A stretch of 64,000 nucleotides of DNA, taken from Candidatus Hebobacterum abditum. GTDB lineage: Bacteria; Armatimonadota; Hebobacteria; Hebobacterales; Hebobacteraceae. Positions 13,846-23,210 of this stretch are shown one piece after another (position 1 is the first letter of the stretch; each line of letters begins with the position of its first letter). The stretch is taken from NCBI GenBank assembly GCA_029821875.1, contig JALGXW010000001.1:1-64000 (forward strand). Reading direction: 5' to 3'. A program made the position numbers and the translations under genes. Below the pieces are notes generated by a model. It was not told the origin of the DNA and did not search any database. It was given only the letters and a program-made list of their open reading frames with translations.

Positions 13846-15147
13846 ATGGATGTTCTGCTGATCTCGCCAGATCGTAAAGATGTGGTGAGGGCCCGGGAAC
13901 GCGGGGCGACTCGCATGAAGGCTCCGTTCCCGCCGCTCTCGCTGCTTCAGGTTGCGGCTCTGAGTCCCCCGGAGGTCCAGGTGACGTTGGTGGACGAAGC
14001 GGTGAGGGACGTTGACCTCAGAGCAAGTCCCGATCTGGTTGGCATCACAGCCTTCACCTCATCGGCCCCGCGCGCGTACGAGATCTCCTCCGCGTTCCGG
14101 GCGCGAGGCATTCCTGTCGTACTGGGAGGAATGCATGCCTCGGCCTGCCCCGGCGAGGCCCTGCAGTACTGCGACTCCGTTGTCATTGGGGAGGCGGAGG
14201 GCAAGTGGAAGAAGGTGCTTGCAGATGCAAAGGCCGGTCGGCTGCAGCGTATCTATCGGAGCAGTGATTACCCGGATCTTCAGGCCCACCCGCCGCCGCG
14301 CCGGGACCTCGTCTCTCGCCGAGACTACCTTGCCCCAGATACCGTTCAGGCGACGCGCGGGTGCGCACACAATTGCTCGTTCTGCTCTGTGAGCACGTTC
14401 TTTGGCCGCCGCATCCGGACCCGTCCTGTTGAGTCCGTTGCTCGGGAAGTAGCCTCTCTGCCGGGACGATATGTCATCTTCGTGGACGACAACATAATGA
14501 CGATGCCAGACTACGCGCGACGCCTGTTCGAGCGCTTGCGTGAGACCGGCAAGAGGTGGCTGGGGCAGGCATCCACCGCGGTGCTCGGGAACGCGGAGTT
14601 GATCCGTCTGGCGGCCCGCAGTGGCTGCCGAGGGTTGTTCATCGGTCTGGAAACACTCTCCGAAGCGGCCCTGCAGCAGGTCAACAAGGGCTTCAACGTG
14701 GTCCATAGGTTCAGGGACCTCGTCGCCCGACTGCACGATGCCGGCATCGGCGTCGTGGGTGCCTTCATCTTCGGCTTCGACGGAGAAGACGAGTCTGTGT
14801 TCCAGCAGACGGCCGAGTTCGCGGACAGAGCGAAGATCGACGTCCCTCAGTACTCGATCCTGACCCCGCTGCCGGGCACGCCGCTCTACGCTCAGATGGA
14901 GGCGGAGGGCCGGATAATCGACCGCGACTGGTCTCACTATGACGGCGGACACGTCGTGTTCGCTCCCCGGGGAACGACACCAGAGAGACTGGCGAGTGGG
15001 CTTCGGCAGGCATGGCGACACAGCTACTCCGCCCTCGACATCCTACGAAGGCTGTTCTGCGTCTCCAGGCGACTGCCGGCGATGGTTGTTCTGAACTTGG
15101 CGCTTCGCCGCCGGGCCCTGTCCTGGGCATCTCGCAGGAGCCGCTGA
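13846..15147 (+). CDS. B12-binding-domain radical SAM protein
   Basis: A 433-residue class B radical SAM enzyme. Residues 1-145 form a Rossmann-like cobalamin-binding-type domain ('VDEAVRDVDL', 'PDLVGITAFTSSAPRAYEIS', 'VVLGGMHASACPGEAL'). Residues ~165-370 form the radical SAM barrel with C173-x3-C177-x2-C180 ('RGCAHNCSFCSV'), 'FVDDNIM' and 'FIGLETLSE'. The C-terminal basic part resembles the DUF4070 tail of the HpnP/BchE-like families, which methylate or otherwise modify lipids and porphyrins. The N-terminal domain lacks an obvious DxHxxG cobalamin-ligand motif, so B12 may bind base-off without histidine or not at all. Co-directional with the gene at 12384, suggesting a shared pathway. Confidence 0.85.
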   Translation: MDVLLISPDRKDVVRARERGATRMKAPFPPLSLLQVAALSPPEVQVTLVDEAVRDVDLRASPDLVGITAFTSSAPRAYEISSAFRARGIPVVLGGMHASACPGEALQYCDSVVIGEAEGKWKKVLADAKAGRLQRIYRSSDYPDLQAHPPPRRDLVSRRDYLAPDTVQATRGCAHNCSFCSVSTFFGRRIRTRPVESVAREVASLPGRYVIFVDDNIMTMPDYARRLFERLRETGKRWLGQASTAVLGNAELIRLAARSGCRGLFIGLETLSEAALQQVNKGFNVVHRFRDLVARLHDAGIGVVGAFIFGFDGEDESVFQQTAEFADRAKIDVPQYSILTPLPGTPLYAQMEAEGRIIDRDWSHYDGGHVVFAPRGTTPERLASGLRQAWRHSYSALDILRRLFCVSRRLPAMVVLNLALRRRALSWASRRSR

Positions 15148-15304
15148 TCCCCATCGCGTTCGGGCCCACCGCTTCAGGTGCGCTCCTCCGCCTCGCCCAC
15201 TTGCCCGCTGCGCCCACCCCACTCCGCGGCTCCCCGAAACGCTTGGTTGCTCGGTATTCGAAGCCCATCGCGGGAATAAGTGATCGTTCGCGCAGACACG
15301 GTGG

Positions 15305-17017
15305 TTGAGGCTAAGCGTCGTGTCCACCAACGCCCACAGCGGAGAAACGGAGCATCAGTCGGCGCGGGAGGGCCGCTGGCCCGGCGTCGTCCTCTACCTG
15401 GCAGTTCCCGCCGTCATTGCCGCTCTCATGGTCTACTACTTGTGGCTCTCGCATCGTGTCGTCGGCGAGTACGGCTTTCCCCTCGACGATAGCTGGATAC
15501 ACGTGCGCTTCGCGCAAAACCTCGCTCGCGGGCACGGCTTCTCGTTCAACCCGGGCCAAGCCACGAGCACGACGACTGGCCCACTGTGGACTCTTCTGCT
15601 GGCCCTCGGATTCCGCGCCACCGGGGAGTACCTGTTCACATCAGCCGCTATGAACTGGGCGCTCTGCTGGCTGACGGCGGTGACGGCGGCTGCATTGGGC
15701 CGTACGCTGGTTCCGTCTCGCCGCTTCGGCGCGGTCGTTGCGTTTGTCGTCGCCGTCACGGTTCCACTCCCCTGGCTTGCGCTCTCGGGAATGGAGCCGC
15801 CGATGTTCATGTGGCTGACGCTGGTTGGCATCCTGCTCCATGTGCGCCTCCGCACGGCGCGAGGCGCAAAGGCGATGCTACCGACTGTGGTCTTCGGCCT
15901 CGGCGTCTACGCCCGCCCGGAGCTTCTGCTCCTCTTCCCGCTGGCGATGCTGGACCGGCTGCTGATGGCGAGCAGAGAGCGCGCCGAAACACGGTGGGCT
16001 GTGAGCTGGCTCAAGGAGCTGGCAGTCCACGCCCCTGTCTATGCCGTTGTCGTCGCGCCGCTTGTCGGCTACAACATGGCCGTGATTGGGCGGCCGCTGC
16101 CCAGCTCCTACTACATCAAGGCTATGAACTATGGCATAACCTGGGCCATCGCGATGGACAGAACCGATCTCCTCATCGGGTCTCTCGTCGTCGCCCCGAT
16201 AAAGGAGATATTCGCCATTCTCTGGCTGTGGCTCACGAACAACTTCGCGCTCTTCGTTCCGTTTCTCTTCGGGTATGTCGCCATCATCCGGCGCGCGGCC
16301 GACCCCGAGACCGCGGAACATCCATCCTTCCTCATTCCGCTGCTGCTGTTGGTCCAGCCTGTGGCCTGGGCGGTCGCCACCAACTTCCATCGTACCCCTT
16401 GGTTCCAGGGCCAGCGATACGTGGCGAACCTCGGCCCGCTGTACATCATTGTGGGCCTGGCTGGAGCTTGGTGGTGGCTTCGCGAAGGCCGGCTGCGCAC
16501 CTCACGGGCCGCGTTCCTGGCCGGCCTCGCACTGGTGCTGGTCGCCTCGCTGGTGCGCCAGCCCGATCAGGCGCGCCTATACTCGCAGAACGTGAAGAAC
16601 ATCACCGACTTGCAGGTCACTGCCGCGCGGTGGCTCAGAGACCGGGTGTCCGAAGAAGCGGTGATCGCCGCGAACGACGTCGGTGCGCTCGCGGTGATCA
16701 CACAGTGCCGTGTTTTCGACAGGATGGGGCTGGTAAGCCCAGAGACTCTGGCCTCCCGCACCATAGAGAACGCGAGGGCGGGCACCTGGCAACGGCGTGA
16801 TTGGGAGGCCATGGTCAGGGCCGAGCCCGACTATGTGTTCATGATCGCACTGCCAAAGCGGCTGGACGGACTGCTGCAGAACCCATACTACTTGGATCCA
16901 GTGTACCGCGTCGAGATAGATGACAACATCACCGCCGGGGGCTCGATGGCCGTTATCCTTCCCACGGTCTGGTGCAAGCATCCCCTGAAGGGCGAGGCCG
17001 CCGCGGGCGGTCCGTGA
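15305..17017 (+). CDS. GT-C-type polytopic membrane glycosyltransferase-like protein (copy 1)
   Basis: A 570-residue integral membrane protein with about 10-11 hydrophobic helices and a soluble C-terminal ~130 residues. After the first helix comes the conserved loop 'FPLDDSWIHVRFAQNLARG', whose Asp pair is placed as in GT-C (GT39/GT83/PMT-like) enzymes that use polyprenyl-phosphate sugars. The C-terminal domain starts with 'QVTAARWLRDRV' and 'AANDVGALAV'. It is clearly paralogous to the next gene over its whole length. The listed start is TTG; a GTG at 15320, with GAGG nine nt upstream, is an alternative. It probably glycosylates envelope lipids or proteins; acceptor unknown. Confidence 0.8.
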   Translation: MRLSVVSTNAHSGETEHQSAREGRWPGVVLYLAVPAVIAALMVYYLWLSHRVVGEYGFPLDDSWIHVRFAQNLARGHGFSFNPGQATSTTTGPLWTLLLALGFRATGEYLFTSAAMNWALCWLTAVTAAALGRTLVPSRRFGAVVAFVVAVTVPLPWLALSGMEPPMFMWLTLVGILLHVRLRTARGAKAMLPTVVFGLGVYARPELLLLFPLAMLDRLLMASRERAETRWAVSWLKELAVHAPVYAVVVAPLVGYNMAVIGRPLPSSYYIKAMNYGITWAIAMDRTDLLIGSLVVAPIKEIFAILWLWLTNNFALFVPFLFGYVAIIRRAADPETAEHPSFLIPLLLLVQPVAWAVATNFHRTPWFQGQRYVANLGPLYIIVGLAGAWWWLREGRLRTSRAAFLAGLALVLVASLVRQPDQARLYSQNVKNITDLQVTAARWLRDRVSEEAVIAANDVGALAVITQCRVFDRMGLVSPETLASRTIENARAGTWQRRDWEAMVRAEPDYVFMIALPKRLDGLLQNPYYLDPVYRVEIDDNITAGGSMAVILPTVWCKHPLKGEAAAGGP

Positions 17018-17024
17018 TCCCATC

Positions 17025-18713
17025 ATGCCGCGCCGAAGGCGTGCAAAGGAATGCCGAGAAGCGGCCCCAACGGATGAGCCTGCGGTCCCCAGGTGGATGG
17101 CTGCCACAGGCTGGGCCGCGATCTTCGCTGTCCTCGCCGCGCTGCTGGCCTTCTACCTGGCGAGATCGCGAGAGCTGGCCGGCGTGTATGGCCTGCCTCT
17201 CGACGACGGCTGGATCCACGCCCGCTTCGCGCAGAACCTGGCACGGGGCTACGGGTTCTCGTTCAACCCCGGCGAGCCGACCAGCACCACCACGGGGCCG
17301 CTGTGGACCCTGCTGCTCGCGGTTGGCTATCGCCTTACGGGAGAGCACCTGTTCACCGGCATCGCGCTCAACTCCGTGCTTTGCCTTCTGCTCTGCGCCG
17401 TCGTCTACCATCTCACGCTGGCGCTCGGGCAGGGCAGACGCTTGGCACTGGCAACGGCGGCGGTCGTGGCCTGCACGGCCCCCCTCCCCTGGTGGGCGCT
17501 GTCCGGGATGGAGCCCCTGCTCTACGCACTGCTGGCCCTGCTCGGGATACTGCTGCACCTCCGACTCCGTCGCGCCCCGTCCCCTCGAGGCCTGTGGCCA
17601 ACGGTCGTGTTTGCGCTGGCGGGCCTAGCGCGGCCGGAGATGCTGCTGCTGTTTCCGCTCGCCATGCTCGACAGGATGCTCATGGCTCTGACCGAGAAGC
17701 GGGATCGAGCCCTGCGGTCCTGGGGCAAACAGCTTGCTGTTCATGTGCCCCTGTTTGTCGCCCTCGTCGCGCCGCTCTTCATCTACAACTACCGCGTCTC
17801 CGGCTACCTTCTTCCCACGTCGTACTACTCGAAGCTCCAAAGGGTCGGAATACCCGGCGCGCTCGCCGACCCAAGCGTGATGTGGTCGCAGGCGCTGATC
17901 GTCGGCCCGGCCGTGCAGCTCTGGCAGGTGTGGGTGACTTGGTCCCACAACAACCTGCTCCTGATTGCACCGTTCTTCGTCGGGGTCGGATGGCTTGTCT
18001 GGCGCGCGCGGTTGCCCGGAGGCAGCAGGAACAACTCACTCCTCATTCCGATGCTCGTGTTCGCGCAGCCATTGCTCTGGGCGCTCGTGGCCGGCTACCG
18101 CCCACCAGACTACCAGAGTCAACGGTATCTGGCCGATCTGAACCCCCTGTTTCTCATGCTTGGGATGATCGGGGGCTCGTGGGTTACGGAGTTGATCCCC
18201 AGGACCTTCCGGAGGTGGGTCCGACTGCCCCTCCTGATCGTCGTGCTCGTGATCTCGGTTGTGGGTCAGCCCAGGTCAGCCGAGGTCTACGCCAAGAACG
18301 TGCGAGACACGACCCAGATGCAGGTGACGATCGGCCGGTGGGTCAAGGATAACGTGCCGCCGGGATCGCTGCTGGCGGTGAACGACATCGGTGCCATTGG
18401 GTTGATCAGCGACATGCTGGTGCTCGACCTGCAGGGACTCGTGACACCCGAGATTCTGTGGCGTCGAGATATGGCACGGCGCCTCGACGGCACAGCTCCC
18501 ACGCTCGTGTTCGAGTTCATCAAGGAAAACGAGCCGGACTACCTGATCATCTTCCCCCAGTGGTACCCGGATCTCGACATGCGGCGCGACGTCTTCACAC
18601 CGGTGTTCTATGTTGAGTTGAGAGACAACATAACCAACGGATCGCCGCTTATGGCGGTCTATCGGACGGTGTGGGCCGATGCGCCCCCACCAGAACGTGA
18701 GCCAACACCATGA
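17025..18713 (+). CDS. GT-C-type polytopic membrane glycosyltransferase-like protein (copy 2)
   Basis: A 562-residue paralogue of the preceding gene: the same 'LPLDDGWIHARFAQNLARG' periplasmic loop, the same 'FSFNPGEPTSTTTGPLW' motif, multiple transmembrane helices (first at about residues 24-45) and a similar soluble tail ('QVTIGRWVKDNV', 'VNDIGAIGLI', 'VTPEILWRRD'). It starts 7 bp after the stop of copy 1 and overlaps the AIR-synthase-like gene by ATGA, so the three are probably one operon. A tandem duplication with divergence suggests two related transfer steps or heteromeric function (inference). Confidence 0.8.
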   Translation: MPRRRRAKECREAAPTDEPAVPRWMAATGWAAIFAVLAALLAFYLARSRELAGVYGLPLDDGWIHARFAQNLARGYGFSFNPGEPTSTTTGPLWTLLLAVGYRLTGEHLFTGIALNSVLCLLLCAVVYHLTLALGQGRRLALATAAVVACTAPLPWWALSGMEPLLYALLALLGILLHLRLRRAPSPRGLWPTVVFALAGLARPEMLLLFPLAMLDRMLMALTEKRDRALRSWGKQLAVHVPLFVALVAPLFIYNYRVSGYLLPTSYYSKLQRVGIPGALADPSVMWSQALIVGPAVQLWQVWVTWSHNNLLLIAPFFVGVGWLVWRARLPGGSRNNSLLIPMLVFAQPLLWALVAGYRPPDYQSQRYLADLNPLFLMLGMIGGSWVTELIPRTFRRWVRLPLLIVVLVISVVGQPRSAEVYAKNVRDTTQMQVTIGRWVKDNVPPGSLLAVNDIGAIGLISDMLVLDLQGLVTPEILWRRDMARRLDGTAPTLVFEFIKENEPDYLIIFPQWYPDLDMRRDVFTPVFYVELRDNITNGSPLMAVYRTVWADAPPPEREPTP

Positions 18714-19729
18714 AGCAAGGGAAGCTGCCTCCCGATCTGCTGGCGAGAATGCTCGCCCGACTCCCATCGGGCGACCCACGCGTGCTCGTCGGGCCCAGGG
18801 TAGGGGAGGACGCAGCAGCATTGGATCTCGGTGACCGCGTGCTCGTGATGGCCATGGATCCAATCACCTTCGCCACCGATCTGATTGGCTGGTACGCGGT
18901 CCAGGTCAACGCCAATGACGTGGCCGTGATGGGCGCGGCGCCGCGCTGGTTCCTGGGTGCCCTGATGCTGCCTCAGGACTTCCCGGAAGACGGAGTCGCG
19001 CCGATCTTCGACCAGTTGGCCGAGGCCTGCGAGAAGCTGGAGATCGCGGAGATCGGCGGCCACACTGAGGTGACATCCGGGGTAAGTCGGCCCGTCCTCG
19101 TTGGGTGCATGCTGGGTGAGGCGCAGCCCGGGCAGATTGTCACGACCGCAGGGGCGCAGCCCGGCGACGTGGTGGTGCTCTACGGCGCGGCCGGGGTCGA
19201 GGGAACGGCCATTCTCGCACGGGAAGCGGGCGAGCTGCTCGCCGAGCGGGGACTGGGCGCCGAAGTCACAGCCCGCGCCCGGGAGTTCCTGTTCGACCCG
19301 GGCATCAGCGTCGTGAGGCCTGCACTCGCGGCGGCCGCCTCTGGCGTGACCGCAATGCACGACCCGACGGAGGGCGGAGTAGCAACGGGGCTCGCGGAGC
19401 TGGCCCTCGCCTCCGGCGTGGGCCTGGAAATCGACGCTGGCGAGATTCCCGTGCTGCCGGCGACGCGCGCTGTCTGCGAGTGCCTTGCGCTCGACCCGCT
19501 CGGTTTGATCGCCTCTGGCTCGCTGCTCGCCACGTCCAGGCCCGAAGCGGCCGAGCGACTGCTGCGGGCCGCCAGCGATATGAAGCGCCAGGCGGCCGTC
19601 ATCGGCCGCGTGGTGGAGAATGCCGACGGGGCCACTCTTCTGGTTGGCGGGGAGCGCCGCCCCCTGCCTGACTTCGCGCGGGATGAGGTGGCGCGCTTCT
19701 TCGAGGAGCAAGGCCGACCTGACGCCTGA
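18710..19729 (+). CDS. AIR-synthase-like (PurM/HypE/ThiL fold) protein
   Basis: A 339-residue ATP-dependent PurM-fold protein. It has an N-terminal 'VGEDAAALDLGDRVLVMAMDP' ATP/metal segment, 'WYAVQVNANDVAVMGAAPRWF' at the dimer interface, 'IGGHTEVT' and the C-terminal-domain signature 'AMHDPTEGGVATGLAELA'. The family contains HypE, ThiL, SelD and PurM. This member looks closest to stand-alone HypE-like proteins but has no C-terminal Pro-x-x-Cys carbamoylation tail, so it is not a genuine hydrogenase-maturation HypE. Its start overlaps the GT-C copy 2 stop by ATGA, implying translational coupling. Reaction unknown. Confidence 0.8.
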   Translation: MKQGKLPPDLLARMLARLPSGDPRVLVGPRVGEDAAALDLGDRVLVMAMDPITFATDLIGWYAVQVNANDVAVMGAAPRWFLGALMLPQDFPEDGVAPIFDQLAEACEKLEIAEIGGHTEVTSGVSRPVLVGCMLGEAQPGQIVTTAGAQPGDVVVLYGAAGVEGTAILAREAGELLAERGLGAEVTARAREFLFDPGISVVRPALAAAASGVTAMHDPTEGGVATGLAELALASGVGLEIDAGEIPVLPATRAVCECLALDPLGLIASGSLLATSRPEAAERLLRAASDMKRQAAVIGRVVENADGATLLVGGERRPLPDFARDEVARFFEEQGRPDA

Positions 19730-19741
19730 ACTACGCACACA

Positions 19742-19767
19742 GGAGCCGCCCCCGGGGAGGCGGCTCC
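19742..19767. terminator. Bidirectional terminator-like hairpin
   Basis: GGAGCCGCC and GGCGGCTCC form a perfect 9-bp stem with an 8-nt loop, between the convergent AIR-synthase-like gene and gspD. There is no strong T-tract (the + side continues CGTTCTCC), so it may stop transcription inefficiently or act as a 3'-end stabiliser. Confidence 0.6.
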
Positions 19768-19799
19768 CGTTCTCCATTCCACAGTGAGCGGAGGTCGGT

Positions 19800-22523
19800 C
19801 TACTGCGGCTGGGCCTCGGGCTCCACCGACTGAGGCTCGTCGGGCGCGACCGGTGCCGCGTCGGATACATCGGCCGCCGGTTCCTCGACCTCGTCCTCCG
19901 TCGCCGCGGCCGGCTCTTCGGCTGCGCCGCTCGGCGGGGCGGATTCCTCCTCGGGCGCCGGCGGCTCCGGAGTCTCCGGCCCAACCACCTCGAACTCGGA
20001 CGGCCAGTATTCGGACCCGCCCACCTCTGGCTCCTCCTGTCTGAGGCTTCGAGGGATATCCGGCAACCTCAGCGTCTCGCCTTCTGTCAGCTCAGCGGCC
20101 TCTCCTGGGGTCCGCACGACATGTGGCGTCAGGAACACGAGCAGCTCAGACTTCACCCGGGTCGAGGTCGTAGACCGGAACAACGCGCCTATGAGCGGGA
20201 TGTCCCCGAGGATGGGGACACGACTGGCGCTTCTGATGATCGATTCCCGCATCAGCCCGCCGAGCACGACGGTGTCGCCATCCCTCAGATTGAGCACGGC
20301 ATTGGCAGACCTGTTCAAGATGGACGGATAGCTCTGGTCGCCCACCTGAATATCCGCGCCCACGTCGTTGGACATGATGTTCACCTGGAACCGGACCATG
20401 TCTCCCTGCGTGACGGTCGGGGTGACAGTCAAGACGATTCCCACAGATTCGTACCTGATGTTCGTCGTCTGCCCCCCTGTCGCTGACTGGAAGGTGCCAG
20501 TGGGGATCGGAATCCGCTCGGAGACGTCGATCTCGGCCTCTTGGTTATTGGTCGTGAATATGCTCGGCGCGGCCAGAATCCGCGTGTGGCTGTCGCTCGT
20601 CAGCGCGTTGAGCACGGCCGAGAAGTCCTCGCCACTGATGGTCGCGAAGAACCCCAATGGCGCGCCCTCTTCGGTGGGCACGCCCACACCGAAGCTGGTG
20701 CCTATGTCGCCTGTGTACTCCACGCCATCGCGCATCCCCCAGGTGCGGCCGAGGCTCTGCCACTGAAAGCCAAGACTCGTCGCGCGAGTCAGCTTGACCT
20801 CTGCGATGATGGCCCGGATGTGCACCTGTGGCGGCAGCACGTCGAGCTTCTCCAGCATCTGCTTCACCAAATCGACCTGCTCCGGCGGCGCTGAGATCAG
20901 GAGAGTGTTCGTGTTGTCGTCGGCCGCGATTATCGACTCCGCCACGCCTGCGCCTGTCACCGCAGCCGCATCTTCATACGGAATGGGCGGTGGCTCGCCG
21001 GCTGGCCCCTCGGGCGGCGGCGCCGGCGGCGCCGGGGCCGCCTCAGCTTGGGCGATAAGCAGCCCGTCGGATGCCCGGGGGGTGCTCGCCTCGCCGGCGA
21101 GTGGCTCCAACCGGTAGTCCGCGGACGACTGCCTGCCAACTCGGGAGCCGGAGGGACTCGTCGTTCGCACGCCCAGCGGCCGCTGGCCCCCAAAGGGCTG
21201 GCGATACGGCTGACGTTGTTGGAGCCCCGACGTCCTTGTTCTCTGTGCCGAGGCGCGAGCAGCGCCAATCTCGGGCCCTTTGGTTACCTGCGCTCCGATC
21301 AGGGGGCCGAGCAGCTCGGCCAGCTCGCTGGCCACCAGGTTCTGCACCGGATAGATGAAGTAGGTGTCTCGCAGGCTGACCTGACGGTCTAGCTGAGCTA
21401 TCAGGTCTTCTATCTGCATGAGGTGGACTGGCGTGGCGAGCACGATGAGGGAGTTCGTCCGCGTGTCCGGTATGGCGAACTCCGGTCCCGCCAGGCCGGC
21501 CTGCTGCGGCGTGGGGCGGGCCCCGGGCCGCACTCCGGGCCGGGCTCCGGGCCGGGCCTGCGGGGCCCCTCGCCCGACGACCCGCCTCTCCCAGGCGGGC
21601 CGCGCACCGCGGGCGCCGGCGCCGCGGCTCAACACTATGGCCGTGACCAGGTCGGCCATCTCCGTCGCATCATAGTACTGAAGCGGGTACACGCGGGGCC
21701 CACCTGCCAGTTGCCGCTCGGTATCCTCGATCAAGGCCAGGGCGCGGGCGATGTTCGCGGCCGCATCGGTGATGATGAGCGAATTCGTGGACGTCGGCAC
21801 GAGGTTCGCCCGGGGAGACAACAGGCTCTGGAGCTGATTGGCCAGATCGTTGGCGTCGAGGTTCTCCAGGGGGATGACCTGTGTGATCAGCTCGTCCCCG
21901 GGAGGATAGTCGTCGAGCCGCGCGCCGAACCGCAGAGGAGCTCCCGACTGCATCGCTTGGTCGATCGACACGACCTTGTAGATGCCGATCTCGGTGCGGA
22001 GCATCGTGTATCCCCGCACTGACAGCACGGAGTCCAATATCTGGAATGCCACGTCGAGCGGCACAGGCTCTGGCGCGATGATGGTGACCGTCCCATGTAC
22101 ATCTTCGTCTTTGATGATGGTCACCTTGGCATGATAGCTCAGCAGCCTCAGAAGATGGTTGATATCGAGGCCGTAGACCTCCAACCGGATCACGTCCACA
22201 CCATCTTCACCTGGGATCACCTCGAGCTTCGAGCCCTCCGGGGGCACAGCGGCTGCGGCGCCGGTCGGAGCAGCCCCTTCCCGCAGCGAAGGCGGCCGGT
22301 TCTGCGGTCCTGCCCTGCCTCGCGCGCGCCGTCCCTGCCTGGCCTGCGTGGCCTGCGGAGGCGGCCCCCCCCACCTGCCTGCCGCACCCTCACATGCAGG
22401 CGGCCACAGGCATAGGACCATACTCACGGCCAATACCCTCAAACCGATGAGAACGACTCTGTCCATGTTGCTCATCTTTCTCGGCACGCCCTGTGCGAGC
22501 GCGACGCGACTACTGCTCCTCAT
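19800..22523 (-). CDS. gspD: Type II secretion secretin GspD
   Basis: The outer-membrane secretin channel of the T2SS, 907 residues from this start. A Sec signal peptide is followed by the N0 domain ('LEVYGLDINHLLRLLSYHA'), repeated N1-N3 secretin-N modules ('VIPLENLDANDLANQL', 'VYPLQYYDATEMADLV', 'IYPVQNLVASELAELL') and the C-terminal secretin core ('PPQVHIRAIIAEVKL', 'SHTRILAAPSI', 'VGIVLTVTPTV', 'VPILGDIPLIGALF', 'ELLVFLTPHVVR'). A Gly/Pro/Arg tandem repeat (ARPG/VRPG units, near 21525-21570) sits in the N2 loop, and the tail after the secretin core is acidic and Pro-rich. The start at 22523 has GGAG upstream; ATG 22475, directly before the hydrophobic core of the signal peptide, is an alternative. 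Last gene of the T2SS operon. Confidence 0.92.
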   Translation of the reverse strand: MRSSSRVALAQGVPRKMSNMDRVVLIGLRVLAVSMVLCLWPPACEGAAGRWGGPPPQATQARQGRRARGRAGPQNRPPSLREGAAPTGAAAAVPPEGSKLEVIPGEDGVDVIRLEVYGLDINHLLRLLSYHAKVTIIKDEDVHGTVTIIAPEPVPLDVAFQILDSVLSVRGYTMLRTEIGIYKVVSIDQAMQSGAPLRFGARLDDYPPGDELITQVIPLENLDANDLANQLQSLLSPRANLVPTSTNSLIITDAAANIARALALIEDTERQLAGGPRVYPLQYYDATEMADLVTAIVLSRGAGARGARPAWERRVVGRGAPQARPGARPGVRPGARPTPQQAGLAGPEFAIPDTRTNSLIVLATPVHLMQIEDLIAQLDRQVSLRDTYFIYPVQNLVASELAELLGPLIGAQVTKGPEIGAARASAQRTRTSGLQQRQPYRQPFGGQRPLGVRTTSPSGSRVGRQSSADYRLEPLAGEASTPRASDGLLIAQAEAAPAPPAPPPEGPAGEPPPIPYEDAAAVTGAGVAESIIAADDNTNTLLISAPPEQVDLVKQMLEKLDVLPPQVHIRAIIAEVKLTRATSLGFQWQSLGRTWGMRDGVEYTGDIGTSFGVGVPTEEGAPLGFFATISGEDFSAVLNALTSDSHTRILAAPSIFTTNNQEAEIDVSERIPIPTGTFQSATGGQTTNIRYESVGIVLTVTPTVTQGDMVRFQVNIMSNDVGADIQVGDQSYPSILNRSANAVLNLRDGDTVVLGGLMRESIIRSASRVPILGDIPLIGALFRSTTSTRVKSELLVFLTPHVVRTPGEAAELTEGETLRLPDIPRSLRQEEPEVGGSEYWPSEFEVVGPETPEPPAPEEESAPPSGAAEEPAAATEDEVEEPAADVSDAAPVAPDEPQSVEPEAQPQ

Positions 22524-22613
22524 TTCACTCCATCCCCTCTCCCCGCTCGGCACGCCGAACGTGACTTCGGCTTGTTCAGGCCCCGGGGACGAGCCGAGGC
22601 CCTGCAAACTGGC

Positions 22614-23210
22614 TCAACGCCCTCGTGGCGGCGCCGGTTCTCCGCCGGCCGCCTTCTTCAGAGGTGTTACAGGGAAGTCCCGAGGCCGGCTCAGGGTCAT
22701 CCGGGAGGCACCGGTCCGAAGCCTGAGTGATTCGCGGGTGATCTCCTCGACGGTGGCGCCCTGGAACGTGTCCCCGACGGCGAGGTCCTCGCAGCTGGAC
22801 GTAGTCTCATTCTGCAAGATGGCCAGGAACTCGCCTCCCATCTCCACGTATCCGACGTAGGACCACCCCACGAGGTCCACCTTCGGCTTGGGAGGCGGCT
22901 TCTTCTGGTCATTGGCCTTGGGCAGCGGCGGTGGCGGCGGCACAGGCTTGGGCTTGCTGGGAGGCGGTTGAGAGCGACGCTCGGAAAAGATATTGGTCTT
23001 GGCCAGCTGCTCGTAGCGGTCTCGGCCGACATCCCGCGGCGCGGCGGGCGGCAGCTGCGACACAGCCGCCGGCGCTGCGCCCTCGGCCTGTGCCTGCTCT
23101 TCCCCGCCTATGCCGCCAGGCGCCCCACTCCGCACCTCACGGAGAAGAAACAGGATGGATCCAACCAGCAACGCCCCAAGCACTATGTGCCGCCCACTAG
23201 GCTTGCGCAT
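22614..23210 (-). CDS. T2SS inner-membrane GspC/PilP-like protein
   Basis: A 198-residue bitopic protein: a short basic N-terminus, one transmembrane helix (about residues 8-25), a Pro/Lys-rich linker (to about 110) and a C-terminal beta domain ('LVGWSYVGYVEMGGEFLAIL', 'GDTFQGATVEEITRESLRLR') like the homology region of GspC or PilP. Such proteins bridge the inner-membrane platform and the secretin, and it sits directly before gspD as expected. The start at 23210 overlaps the upstream gene by 14 bp and has GAGGCGAGAG before it; a longer frame to 23252 would bury the ribosome-binding site. Confidence 0.78.
   Translation of the reverse strand: MRKPSGRHIVLGALLVGSILFLLREVRSGAPGGIGGEEQAQAEGAAPAAVSQLPPAAPRDVGRDRYEQLAKTNIFSERRSQPPPSKPKPVPPPPPLPKANDQKKPPPKPKVDLVGWSYVGYVEMGGEFLAILQNETTSSCEDLAVGDTFQGATVEEITRESLRLRTGASRMTLSRPRDFPVTPLKKAAGGEPAPPRGR

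Noticed and set aside
18710-19729. Hydrogenase maturation protein HypE
   Set aside because: No C-terminal Pro-x-x-Cys tail and no hyp or hydrogenase genes nearby; kept only as AIR-synthase-like.
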